Assembly (NCBI GenBank): GCA_025930755.1 | Contig: JAICOJ010000012.1 | Span: forward strand, 1-56,031 | Direction: 5' to 3' | Source of the DNA: Gemmatimonadaceae bacterium | GTDB lineage: Bacteria; Gemmatimonadota; Gemmatimonadetes; Gemmatimonadales; Gemmatimonadaceae | Length of the DNA stretch: 56,031 nucleotides | Shown: piece after piece, positions 44,730-53,106 of the stretch | Position numbering within the stretch: the first letter of the stretch is position 1 | Layout of the letters: every line of letters begins with the position of its first letter | The notes under the pieces: generated by a model | Database searches by the model: none | The model's input: only the letters and a program-made list of their open reading frames with translations | Told to the model about the DNA's origin: nothing | Position numbers and translations under genes: made by a program

Positions 44730-45683
44730 CTAGTGCCCGCTTGGCGTTCGCGTCGACATCCAGAGGTCCTGCCCACCGAACCCGCCCGGCCGATTCGTCG
44801 AGAAGTACAACGCTCGGCCATCGTGTGACAGCTCTGGGTGCAGGTCGTTGACCGGCGAGTTCAGCGGCACGCCGAGATTCTGCGGCGGCGACCAGGACTC
44901 GTGAGGGTTCTGGCGCGTGGACACCCACATGTCCGCCGTGACTCCGCTAGCGCGTCCGGACCAGAACAGGATTTCCTTTCCGTCCGTGCGGACTGTCGGT
45001 GCCGCGTCGTTGAACGCTGGATCGTTGAGCTCGGTGATTGCCACGGCGGGGCCCCCGGTGTCTCCATCACGGCCGACCTCCGCGTAATACAAATCGGATC
45101 TGGCCAACGCCTGATTTCCGCGATTGAAGTAGACGGCACCACCGCCCGCGCTGACGGTGTAATCCGGGCCCTGCTCGTCATCGGCGGTGTTGACGCCCGG
45201 CCCGAGAGGAATGGGCACGTCCCAATCGTCTTCGCCGGTGGAGCCCGATCGACGCGCGACCCAAATGTCATTTCCGCCGGCAGTTCCCGTTCGATTGCTG
45301 TGGAAGAACAGCAGGTGGCCGTCGCTCGAGAGTGCCGGCGCACCGTCGATGAAGGGTGAGTTGACGGGCGCACCGAGGTTGATGGGCGTCTCCCAGGGAC
45401 TGTCGAGGGATGCACGCCTGGTCACCCAGATGTCGACGAGACCCATTCCGCCGGGGCGATCCGAGGCGAAGTACATCGTGAGCTCGTCCGACGAGAGTGT
45501 CGGGTTGTTGTCGGCGAACGGCGAGTTGATCTCCGGCCCGAGGTTCATGGGCGCCGACCACTCCGACCTGGCGAATGCGCTGGCGCTGGGCGCGAGGATG
45601 GAGACGTCGGGCTGCGTGTCACATGCGATGAGCACCATTACAGCAGCGAGGGGGGCTCGATGCTGCCTCGAGAACGTTTTCAT
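44730..45683 (-). CDS. PD40/WD40-like beta-propeller lipoprotein (TolB-like repeats)
   Basis: 317 residues with a lipobox (MVLIACDTQ). Five propeller repeats of the PD40 type are visible: PTLSSDELTMYFASDRPG, PALSSDGHLLFFHSNRTG, DYTVSAGGGAVYFNRG, PTVRTDGKEILFWSGRAS and PELSHDGRALYFSTNRPG, each followed by DIW or similar. They form a periplasmic propeller that probably binds proteins or glycans. Its ATG overlaps the stop of the arylsulfotransferase remnant. Confidence 0.85.
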   Translation of the reverse strand: MKTFSRQHRAPLAAVMVLIACDTQPDVSILAPSASAFARSEWSAPMNLGPEINSPFADNNPTLSSDELTMYFASDRPGGMGLVDIWVTRRASLDSPWETPINLGAPVNSPFIDGAPALSSDGHLLFFHSNRTGTAGGNDIWVARRSGSTGEDDWDVPIPLGPGVNTADDEQGPDYTVSAGGGAVYFNRGNQALARSDLYYAEVGRDGDTGGPAVAITELNDPAFNDAAPTVRTDGKEILFWSGRASGVTADMWVSTRQNPHESWSPPQNLGVPLNSPVNDLHPELSHDGRALYFSTNRPGGFGGQDLWMSTRTPSGH

Positions 45684-46156
45684 GGGGCCTCCCGGTGACT
45701 TCCGATTGGCAACAATGAAGTGCCTCTCTTACCGTGCCGTCCCACCCCGGGAGCGTAGAGCGAGCGGATGCGCTGCGCACGAAAGACGTATCCGGCATTG
45801 CCCTGAATGCTCCACGTCAGCCGACCCTGCGCGTCGTACTCCTCCACTCGGCCCTCCGTACCGAAGGAAACGAGAGTGCGCCCGCCCGCGAGCGGCTGAA
45901 CACTTCCACCTATGCGCGTCGTGACGCCGGGGTTCGACCCGTACGAGTGGATCAGCCGGGCCGTACGCGCCATTTCGTTCACCAGATGGCGCTCGGCTCG
46001 CGACTCCGACGCGTTCCCGATGTTGTCGAGAATCACGAACGTACCGGCGCCCATGTCCCCCACCCCGTGCTGACGCGCGAGAGCCGGTGCAGGGGTGTCG
46101 ACGAAGGCGAGCTGGCCGTCGCCGCAACCAATGAGAATGCCGAGCAGCCCCCCCAA
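45680..46156 (-). pseudogene. C-terminal remnant of an arylsulfotransferase (ASST)-like protein
   Basis: The open frame begins with a TTG and encodes 158 residues. The mature region reads ARQHGVGDMGAGTFVILDNI, then ERHLVNEMARTARLIHSYGS, RIGGSVQPLAGGRTLVSFGT and WSIQGNAGYVFRAQRI, in the order seen in the last third of ASST-type proteins. The N-terminal propeller blades that normally precede this are absent. The upstream DNA (46157-46400) does not encode them in any frame. A run of seven C at 46148-46154 lies at the start; a one-base change there would join an ATG-initiated signal peptide (MHAPRSGFSVAWG) to a lipobox (GLLGILIGC) in this frame. It is either a truncated but expressed lipoprotein or a decayed gene. 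Confidence 0.6.
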
Positions 46157-46400
46157 GCGACGGAGAAGCCACTGCGCGGGGCATGCATAACGACCGCCTC
46201 TGGAACGGGGATGATGCTACGTCCGGGAAGAGGCGTCGCGCAGCGCGGGACATCGGCGGGAATGACGCGCCGGTGGGAGCAGCGAGCGGGGTCCCGTACC
46301 CACGCGGAGTCGCACCAGCGCAACCCCATCATCCAGTCATCCGTGGCCGCCTCCGGCCAAAGGATGACTGGGATATACGGGCTAGGGGCCGCCTGTCAAG

Positions 46401-46910
46401 TTACGGCGCGTGCCGGTGCGCGATGGTCGGTCCCGCGGCGTGGTCCTTCGTTAGGGTTCCGCACGCAACGGGGGACGAGCTCAGAACCTCGGACTGGAGA
46501 ACGGTCACGGAGTACTCCCCGGCCGTCGGAACGGTGAACGGGAGCGCGACGCTCGCGGCGGCGGTCCCCTGTTCGTCGGCGGTGATCGGGGCGTAGGGGT
46601 GCAGCCCCCCGAGAATCCCGCGCTCGTGGCCGCACACGCCTAACTGGACGAACCACGCGTGGACCGCACGCGGGGTCGCTCCGGTGACGGTGATCGTCGC
46701 CAGCGTCTCTCGATAGGTGACGCCGGGCGAGAGTGTCACGGTACCATGCAGCGCACCCGAGAGCGTCGCCGTCCACGTCTCGAGCGGAATGATGGCGCCG
46801 GTCGAGGTCTCGATCACCATCGCCGGCGGCTGCACGCACGCGGGCAGCGCCAGCACCAACAGTCCGGTTGTGGCCGCCATGGCCAGGGCACGCAGGGCGA
46901 TGCGCTGCAT
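46401..46910 (-). CDS. exported lipoprotein with CHRD/superoxide-dismutase-like beta pattern
   Basis: 169 residues from an ATG eight bases after AGGAGG. A signal peptide ends at a lipobox (LVLALPACVQPP). The mature region has a repeated strand pattern ending in VTGATPRAVHAWFVQLGVCGHERG and PITADEQGTAAASVALPF, similar to CHRD or SodC-like small beta-sandwich proteins. The paired cysteine (CGHERG, later VACGTL) could form a disulphide. It is not a confident SOD: the metal-binding histidine set is incomplete. Confidence 0.55.
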   Translation of the reverse strand: MQRIALRALAMAATTGLLVLALPACVQPPAMVIETSTGAIIPLETWTATLSGALHGTVTLSPGVTYRETLATITVTGATPRAVHAWFVQLGVCGHERGILGGLHPYAPITADEQGTAAASVALPFTVPTAGEYSVTVLQSEVLSSSPVACGTLTKDHAAGPTIAHRHAP

Positions 46911-47191
46911 GGGTTCAGCCTCCTTCATCCGAGCTCCAAGGGTGACGTGCGCCAGCCACGACGGAACGTTGCGCGGTGGTCGGGTTCCCGCGACCGCGAA
47001 CAATTCGGCAGACCTCGATGACGGCCGCGATGGTCACAGCGGCATCGAAGGATGCGCGGGTCGGGTGACGTCGCCACTTTTGTGCGGTGATGCGCTGCCG
47101 ATTTGCGGCGGCGGACTCCACGGACCTCGGTGGACGGTTGCGCGCTCCTCGGTCAGCCCCGTCATCGGAAGTCGGCCTGCGGCGCAACCGC
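46911..47191. other. non-coding gap upstream of the exported lipoprotein gene
   Basis: 281 bp between the start of the lipoprotein gene and the end of the DUF72 gene, with no recognisable gene or palindrome. An arginine-rich open frame at 46915-47187 shows no family pattern. Confidence 0.4.
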
Positions 47192-47902
47192 TTACGTCGA
47201 GCAGGCCCTCACGAACGCGGTGACCGCGCTGGGCCCGGAGCCACCGCCCGCGTCCTCGTCATGCTTGAAGAACACGTAGGCTTCGCTCCAGGTCTGGCTG
47301 TTCACGCACCTGGCCCACTCGCCTAACGCCCCATCATTGTAGTCGGGGCGGTGCAAGCGCAAGTACCCCCACGAGGCCGTCGCGTGGACCGGACACGTGA
47401 AGTCCTCCTGCTCGGCGAGACAGAGGGCAACGTCATGCTCCCGCAGCGCGGTGAAGACGTCGTCGTCGAACCAGCTCTCGTGGCGGAACTCGATCGTGAA
47501 TTTCCGATCCCGGGGCAGCAGGCCAAGGAAGCCTTTGAGGCGCGGCGTGTCCTTCTTCATGTTCGGCGGCAGCTGGAACAGGATCGGCCCCAGCCGGGTG
47601 CCGAGCGTCGAGGTGTTCTTCAGCAGGAAATCGACGCTGTCCGCGCACTCGGGCTTGAGCCGCGCGTAGTGCGTGATGCGCTGGCTCGCCTTGATCGAAA
47701 AGGTGAACTGATCGGGGACCTGCGCGGCCCAGTCCCGCAACACGTTCTCCTTCGGCAGCCGGTAGAACGTGTTGTTGATCTCGACGGTCGGAAACTTCGA
47801 GGCGTAGTACCCCAGCCAGCCGTCACTCTTCAGGTCGTCCGGATAGAACGACCCCTTCCACTCCTTGAACGCATAGCCACTCGTCCCCGCGAGCAGCCTC
47901 AT
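47192..47902 (-). CDS. DUF72 TIM-barrel protein
   Basis: 236 residues. The family opening GTSGYAFKEWKGSFYPDDL is clear, followed by FPTVEINNTFYRLP, FTFSIKASQRITHYARL, LGPILFQLPPNMKKD, FTIEFRHESWFD and YLRLHRPDYNDG. DUF72 proteins are TIM barrels of unknown enzymology found in many bacteria; they often lie next to Ku or DNA repair genes. Here the start overlaps the Ku stop (47899-47902), so DUF72 is made from the Ku transcript. Confidence 0.92.
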   Translation of the reverse strand: MRLLAGTSGYAFKEWKGSFYPDDLKSDGWLGYYASKFPTVEINNTFYRLPKENVLRDWAAQVPDQFTFSIKASQRITHYARLKPECADSVDFLLKNTSTLGTRLGPILFQLPPNMKKDTPRLKGFLGLLPRDRKFTIEFRHESWFDDDVFTALREHDVALCLAEQEDFTCPVHATASWGYLRLHRPDYNDGALGEWARCVNSQTWSEAYVFFKHDEDAGGGSGPSAVTAFVRACST

Positions 47903-48711
47903 GACACCATGCGCCCCGCTTTGGCCTCTTCGGTCTTGGTGGTCTTGGCCAGGCTCGCCTTCAGCGCTTCCATGAGGTCGAGGATCTTGCCGCTCGAGTC
48001 CGGCTGGACGTCCGAGGTGATGTCCTGACCTTCCACCTTCCGCTGGATCGCCTCGAGGACCCGCTCACGAACGGTGTCCTTGTACTTCTGCGGCTCGAAC
48101 GTCTCGTTCACGAGCTGCTCGATGAGCTGCTTGGCCAGCGCGAGCTCCGCCGGCTTCACCTCACCGGGCGGGACCGTAACCTCATGCGGGGGGCGCACCT
48201 CGTCAGCGTACTTGAGCTGCTCCATCGCGAGGATGCCGTTGAGCGGACGCAGCAGCACGAGGGTCTGCCCACCGCGCGCGGCGTATTGTCCGAGCGCCGC
48301 GCGACCGGTCTCCCGAAGAGCCTCGCACAGCAGGCGATATGCGCGGTCTCCTCCCTTATCCGGTCCCAGATAGTACACTTTGTCGACGTACTCCCGATCG
48401 ACCTTCTCGAGCGGGACGAACTCGACGACCTCGATCATCCCCGTCGCCTTTTCGTCCAGCGCCTTCAGCTCCTCGGCCGTGAAGACCACGTACTGGTCTT
48501 TCGCGAACTCGTATCCCTTGACGGTCTCGTCCCGTCCGACGATTTCGTTGTCCTTGGGACAGGTGTATTGCTGCTTGAGCCGCGTATTGCATTTCCTGTG
48601 GAGCATGTTGAACGACACGCTGCTCTTCGATTCCGATGACGAATAGAGGTTCACCGGAACGGAGACGAGGCCGAACGAGATCGTGGCGTTGGCGATGGAA
48701 CGAGGGGGCAT
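47899..48711 (-). CDS. ku: Ku protein (non-homologous end joining)
   Basis: 270 residues. The protein starts MPPRSIANATISFGLVSVPV, then has HRKCNTRLKQQYTCPKDNEIVG, VEFVPLEKVDREYVDKVYYLG and GKILDLMEALKASLAKT, the usual order of bacterial Ku. It forms a homodimeric ring on DNA ends and recruits LigD through its C-terminus. It is transcribed divergently from the LigD gene and continues into DUF72. Confidence 0.95.
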   Translation of the reverse strand: MPPRSIANATISFGLVSVPVNLYSSSESKSSVSFNMLHRKCNTRLKQQYTCPKDNEIVGRDETVKGYEFAKDQYVVFTAEELKALDEKATGMIEVVEFVPLEKVDREYVDKVYYLGPDKGGDRAYRLLCEALRETGRAALGQYAARGGQTLVLLRPLNGILAMEQLKYADEVRPPHEVTVPPGEVKPAELALAKQLIEQLVNETFEPQKYKDTVRERVLEAIQRKVEGQDITSDVQPDSSGKILDLMEALKASLAKTTKTEEAKAGRMVS

Positions 48712-48882
48712 AGTCGGCAGCCTGGAAGGGGGCGCGAAGACGACGAGCAGAACGCGCTCAAGGAAACTCTTACCTCGTACGCGTTTGGATGCAAGAGGTG
48801 ACTAATTACTAACACCCCGCCCCCGGATGACAGCCTTGGCACCTACCGCGCGAAGCGCTCGCCGGACAGCACCACGGAGCCG

Positions 48883-51366
48883 ATGGGCACGGTTTCGCCC
48901 GTCCTCGGCCGCCTGTTCGTCGTGCACAAACACGCCGCCCGGCAGCTCCATTTCGACCTTCGCCTCGAGATGGAGGGCGTTCTGCGCTCGTGGGCCGTGC
49001 CGAAGGGCCCATCGTACGATCAGAACGACAAGCGCCTGGCGGTGCGGGTGGAGGATCACCCGATCGAGTACGGTGACTTCGAGGGGATGATCCCCAAGGG
49101 GAACTACGGAGCGGGCGCCGTCATCGTCTGGGACCGCGGCGAATGGGTGCCACTGGAGGATTGGCGCGAGGGTCTGGAGAAGGGGAAGCTCCTCTTCGAG
49201 CTCAAGGGCTATAAGCTCAAGGGGAAGTGGACGCTGGTGAAGATCAAGAAGAGCGAGCGCGACTGGCTGCTGATCAAGGAGCGCGACGCTTTCATGAAGT
49301 CCCCCGGCGACCAGTTCCCCGAGCAGTCGGTGCTATCCGGCGTCACCGTCGAGGAAATGTTGGCGGGCGACACGCCGGGCTCGCGGCTGCGCACAGCGGC
49401 GGAAAAGGCGGGCGCCGCGAAGTCCCGCGTCGACCCGCGCGTCGCGCAACCGATGCTCGCCGAAACGGCCGAGAAGGCATTCACGCGCGATGACTGGGTG
49501 TTCGAGCTCAAGCTCGACGGCTATCGCCTCATTGCGAGCAAGTCGAAGGGCGAGGCGCTCCTTCTCACGCGCAACGGCAACGACTACACGGCGGTCTTTC
49601 CAGAAATCGCGCGCGCGATCAAGGCGCTCCCGATCGATGAGTTCATCATCGACGGCGAGGTCGTGTGTCTGGATGGCGACGGGAAGCCGAGCTTTGCCCG
49701 TCTCCAGCGGCGTGGACGCCTGCAGTCCGACATCGACATTCGGCGCGCGGCGGTCGAGCTGCCCGCGACGTTCTACGCCTTCGATTTGCTCGCGGTCGAT
49801 GATCTCGATGTTCGTCCGCTGCCTCTCGTCACCCGGAAGGAGCTCCTGGCGCAAGCGGTGCCGAGCCTCGGCCCGGTGCGACTGCTCGAGCATATCGACC
49901 GGGAAGGGGAAGCGTTTCTCGACCAGGTGGAGAAGCTCGGCCTGGAGGGGATCATTGCCAAGAAGGCGGACGCGCCGTACCGGCCGGGCCGCACGTCGCA
50001 CTGGCTCAAGATCAAGGCGGAAGCGACCGGTGACTTCGTGATCGTCGGCTTCACGCAGCCCAAGGGCTCACGTAGCCACCTCGGCGCACTGCAGCTCGGG
50101 GACTACGTGAATGGCGAGCTGGTGTATGCCGGTCGTGTGGGCACGGGCTTCAACGACCAGCTGCTGCGCGAGCTTGGTGATCTGCTGGCGCCGATCGTCC
50201 GGGCCACGCCGCCGTGCCGGGGACCGGTGATCGAAGGCCTCGCGACCGACACGATTCCGGAGATCAGGACGACGACGTGGGTGGAGCCGATGTACGTCTG
50301 CGAGGTGCGCTTCCGGGAATGGACGCCCGATGGGCTGCTCCGCCATGCGGCCTATCTGCGCGCCCGCTCCGACAAGCGCCCGCAGGACTGCGTGCGTCAG
50401 GGCGTGGTGCGCGAAGCGGAGGTGGCACCGACCGTGGTGAGTGAGCCACCGCCGTCGGCGCCGAAGGAGCCGGTCAGGAAGACGATCAGCTTCTCGAATC
50501 TCAAGAAGGTGTACTGGCCGGCCGAGCGGTATACGAAGGGCGACATGATCGACTACTACCGGGCGGTGTCGCGGTGGATTCTGCCATATCTCCGCAATCG
50601 TCCGGTGGTGATGACGCGTTTTCCCGATGGGATCGATGGAAAGTCCTTTTATCAGAAGGATGCGCCCGAGTTCGCGCCCGAGTGGATGCGGACCGTGCGC
50701 ATCTGGAGTGAGGACACGCAGCGCGAGATTCGGTACTTCGTGTGCGACGATGAGGAGTCCTTGCTGTACGTCGCCAATCTCGGGACGATTCCGCTGCACA
50801 TCTGGGCGAGCCGGGTGGGCTCGCTCGAGCTGTGCGATTGGTGCGTGCTCGATCTGGATCCCAAGGAGGCGCCGTTCTCGGATGTCATCCGGTGTGCGCG
50901 GGCGCTTCATCAGTTATGTCAAGCGGTGGGACTGTCGAGCTACATCAAGACGACGGGGAAGACGGGACTGCACATCATGCTTCCGCTCGGGCGGCAATGC
51001 ACTTATGCCCAGTCGCGCACGTTAGGCGAGCTGCTCGCGCGTGTGGTGCTCCGCGAGCTCACGGACATTGCGACGATCACCCGTCACGTCACGAAGCGCG
51101 GCGACAAGGTGTATCTCGACTATCTGCAGAACCGGCACGGTCAGACGATCGTCGCGCCGTTCAGCGTGAGACCGTTGCCCGGCGCGACGGTGTCGATGCC
51201 GTTGCTCTGGGACGAGGTCAATGATTCACTCGATCCACGCGCGTTCACGATCAAGACGGCGATCGAGCGCCTGGAGAGCCTCGCGGGCGATCCGGTGGCG
51301 CCGGTGCTCGAGGAAAAGCCCGACCTGGGGCAAGTTCTCGAAAGGCTCGCGGATCTGATGGAATAG
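48883..51366 (+). CDS. ligD: multifunctional DNA ligase D (phosphoesterase-ligase-polymerase)
   Basis: 827 residues from the ATG at 48883, but see the finding on the start. Domains: phosphoesterase (FVVHKHAARQLHFDLRLEME, AVRVEDHPIEYGDFEGMIP), ATP-dependent ligase with adenylated Lys210 (FELKLDGYRL) and motifs IDGEVV and LEGIIAKKADAPY, then a primase-polymerase (FSNLKKVYWPAERYTKGDMI, CVLDLDPKE, TTGKTGLHIMLPL). With the divergent Ku it forms the minimal end-joining set: end processing, gap filling and sealing. Its TAG lies in the arm of the following palindrome. Confidence 0.95.
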   Translation: MGTVSPVLGRLFVVHKHAARQLHFDLRLEMEGVLRSWAVPKGPSYDQNDKRLAVRVEDHPIEYGDFEGMIPKGNYGAGAVIVWDRGEWVPLEDWREGLEKGKLLFELKGYKLKGKWTLVKIKKSERDWLLIKERDAFMKSPGDQFPEQSVLSGVTVEEMLAGDTPGSRLRTAAEKAGAAKSRVDPRVAQPMLAETAEKAFTRDDWVFELKLDGYRLIASKSKGEALLLTRNGNDYTAVFPEIARAIKALPIDEFIIDGEVVCLDGDGKPSFARLQRRGRLQSDIDIRRAAVELPATFYAFDLLAVDDLDVRPLPLVTRKELLAQAVPSLGPVRLLEHIDREGEAFLDQVEKLGLEGIIAKKADAPYRPGRTSHWLKIKAEATGDFVIVGFTQPKGSRSHLGALQLGDYVNGELVYAGRVGTGFNDQLLRELGDLLAPIVRATPPCRGPVIEGLATDTIPEIRTTTWVEPMYVCEVRFREWTPDGLLRHAAYLRARSDKRPQDCVRQGVVREAEVAPTVVSEPPPSAPKEPVRKTISFSNLKKVYWPAERYTKGDMIDYYRAVSRWILPYLRNRPVVMTRFPDGIDGKSFYQKDAPEFAPEWMRTVRIWSEDTQREIRYFVCDDEESLLYVANLGTIPLHIWASRVGSLELCDWCVLDLDPKEAPFSDVIRCARALHQLCQAVGLSSYIKTTGKTGLHIMLPLGRQCTYAQSRTLGELLARVVLRELTDIATITRHVTKRGDKVYLDYLQNRHGQTIVAPFSVRPLPGATVSMPLLWDEVNDSLDPRAFTIKTAIERLESLAGDPVAPVLEEKPDLGQVLERLADLME

Positions 51367-51491
51367 GGGTCAGGGGTCAGGAGTCAGGGATCAGGGGGTG
51401 TCGGGGAATGGGTTCGAGGAGAGAACGGCAACGAAGTCCTATCCCTTCACCTGACACCCCCTGATCCCTGACTCCTGACTCCTGACCCCTA
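51364..51491. repeat. palindrome with GTCAGG-word arms supplying both flanking stop codons
   Basis: The left arm 51364-51410 (taggggtcaggggtcaggag and on) pairs with 51443-51491 (ending ctcctgacccctag) with few mismatches. The first three bases are the TAG of ligD and the last three are the complement of the TAG of the convergent TPR gene. Repeats of GTCAGG and ATCAGG form the arms. It shares arm vocabulary and part of the loop (gttc-aggag-aacggc) with the element at 55937. Confidence 0.85.
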
Positions 51492-52436
51492 GGGTTTCGG
51501 GCTCCTCATTCGCGCGAGATCGACCTCCGCGGCAATGAACCCGAACGCCGGCCACTGATCCCCGCCCACGATGCGCTCGAACAGGGCGCGGGCGCGGGTC
51601 GTGTCGCCTTCCATGAAATGCCAGTTGGCGACGCCGTACGCACCCGTCACGAACGAGAGCTCGCCGCTCGCAGACAGTGAATCGAGCGTCGAGGTCTCAT
51701 CGCGAATACCGCGATAGAACAGCAGCGCGCGGTAGTATGGCGCGTTCTCGCGCACGGTCCAGCCTTCGCGCACCGCTCGCGCCAGTCGGCGCGCGTCGGC
51801 GTGCTTCCCGGCGCGACGCAGCGAGCGGTACTGCCAATCGAGCATCGCGACGCGCCCATCGTCGTCGGTCTTGAGCGACATGCAGCTGCGGTACCAGATG
51901 GGATTGACCCGCGCCTCCTCGACCGCCTGCCATTTGGCATTCTCGGCGAACCCCATGCACTTGTCGATCGCCGCCGCCGCGTCGGCATATCGTTGCGTCA
52001 GGTAGTAGGCGAGAGCGAGCTGATAGGTGATGTCGTAGTTCGTCGAATCGAGCGAGGCGGCCCGCTCGAGATCGCGTACGGCGTCGTCGAACCGCCGAAG
52101 CGACAGGTACCGATGGCCGCGGAAGCGATACAGACGCGCCTCGTCCGGATACTTCTCGATGCCGCGCGTGAACATCTCGATCGCCGAGTTGAATCGCCGC
52201 GCCGCGGCGCGCGCGATCCCCGCATTGATGATTCGCGTGACGTTGTTCGGGTCGGCGGCGAGCTCGGCGTCCGCTCGTGCCATGAGACCGGCCGTGTCAC
52301 GGATGGCATGGAGCGGCACCCCGAGGAGCGAGATGGCCTCGGGGCCCGCCGGCGCGTCGACGGATGGGGAGCGCCGCCCTCCGCAGGCGAGCGCGAGTGC
52401 GGCAACGATGACGAACGGGGTTCGGGCCAAGCGCAA
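51489..52436 (-). CDS. tetratricopeptide-repeat lipoprotein
   Basis: 315 residues from a TTG with GGAG eight bases upstream. A lipobox ALALACGG ends the signal. TPR-like helical pairs: ARRFNSAIEMFTRGIEKYPDEARLY, RRFDDAVRDLERAASLDSTNYDITY, QRYADAAAAIDKCMGF, with the Y-P-x-x spacing typical of TPR. The C-terminal part has another pair near RRAGKHADARRLARA. It is probably a periplasmic scaffold of unknown partner. Confidence 0.8.
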   Translation of the reverse strand: MRLARTPFVIVAALALACGGRRSPSVDAPAGPEAISLLGVPLHAIRDTAGLMARADAELAADPNNVTRIINAGIARAAARRFNSAIEMFTRGIEKYPDEARLYRFRGHRYLSLRRFDDAVRDLERAASLDSTNYDITYQLALAYYLTQRYADAAAAIDKCMGFAENAKWQAVEEARVNPIWYRSCMSLKTDDDGRVAMLDWQYRSLRRAGKHADARRLARAVREGWTVRENAPYYRALLFYRGIRDETSTLDSLSASGELSFVTGAYGVANWHFMEGDTTRARALFERIVGGDQWPAFGFIAAEVDLARMRSPKP

Positions 52437-52506
52437 CGAGCGACTCCGGTGGAAACGCGGTCTAGCGTGTAAGCTCGTCAGAGGGCCGTGAAAACGGCAA
52501 GCGGCG

Positions 52507-52944
52507 TCAGCGCTTCGAGACGGCCTCGAAGCCGCTCATCAGCGCACCCGAATACAGCATCGGACTTTGCTGCGCCGCGAGCTTCTTGAGGCGCCGCCCG
52601 CGCTTGGGCGCGGGTGTGCGATTGGGCAGCCACGCGGCGTAGGCGAGGGCGCTCGCGACGAGCCCCTCCGCCGGGCGCGATAGCTCGCCGCGATTCCTGA
52701 TCACGCCGTACGCCGCACCGAGAAGGGCCGAGTAGGCGAGGTGCGTGGCCCAGCCGACCGCTGTGGCCCGCCTCGACCGTCCTTGACCGAGCCGCGACGC
52801 CCAGCGACGGCCAACGGTCGGCCCGCGCGCGAGATCGGTCCTCTCCCCGATGTGCTCGGCCACGAGCATTGCCGCCCCGGCGAGCGCCCCGGAGAGGGCT
52901 CCGCGCAGCGCCGCTTCCGGCGCCCCCATGCGTTTGCGCTTCAT
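52507..52944 (-). CDS. small two-to-three-span membrane protein, function unknown
   Basis: 145 residues. Hydrophobic glycine/alanine stretches (GALSGALAGAAMLVAEHIG, YSALLGAAYGVI, GLVASALAYAAWLP) suggest a family resembling DUF1440/DUF6789-like small membrane proteins; its tail is strongly basic (APKRGRRLKKLAA). It lies between a palindrome and the TPR lipoprotein, transcribed in the same direction. Confidence 0.6.
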   Translation of the reverse strand: MKRKRMGAPEAALRGALSGALAGAAMLVAEHIGERTDLARGPTVGRRWASRLGQGRSRRATAVGWATHLAYSALLGAAYGVIRNRGELSRPAEGLVASALAYAAWLPNRTPAPKRGRRLKKLAAQQSPMLYSGALMSGFEAVSKR

Positions 52945-52983
52945 GCGAGGGAAGACAATGGAAGGTGCATGCCACTACCCCGA

Positions 52984-53103
52984 AACTGCGAACTGCGAAC
53001 TGCGAACTGCGAACTGCGAACTGCGAGCTAAAGACCCTCGGGACGCTACCATGGCACCGGTAGTGTCCCGAGGGTTTTCGTTCGCAGTTCGCAGTTCGCA
53101 GTG
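52984..53103. repeat. composite palindrome: AACTGCG tandem arms flanking a strong stem-loop
   Basis: Six exact tandem copies of AACTGCG (52984-53025) on the left face three inverted copies (CGCAGTT) at 53080-53102 on the right. Between them is a separate hairpin (see 53034-53079). It sits between the BlaR1 stop and the start of the small membrane protein. Confidence 0.85.
53034..53079. terminator. intrinsic-terminator-like stem-loop inside the AACTGCG palindrome
   Basis: accctcgggacgctacc (53034-53050) pairs with ggtagtgtcccgagggt (53059-53075), 17 bp with one mismatch around an 8-base loop. A TTTT run follows on the plus strand. For the minus-strand BlaR1 transcript the next bases are TCTTTA. 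It likely ends the blaI-blaR1 mRNA. Confidence 0.75.
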
Positions 53104-53106
53104 CTT

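Noticed and set aside
46401-46910. Cu/Zn superoxide dismutase
   Set aside because: Only a loose strand pattern and one HA motif match; the copper and zinc histidine set is incomplete.
46915-47187. Open frame of 90 residues upstream of the exported lipoprotein gene
   Set aside because: Arginine-rich, without family pattern, ribosome site or hydrophobic order; typical of chance frames in GC-rich DNA.
52984-53025. CRISPR-like array from tandem AACTGCG units
   Set aside because: Units of 7 bp without spacers, arranged as one arm of a palindrome, and no cas genes in the window.
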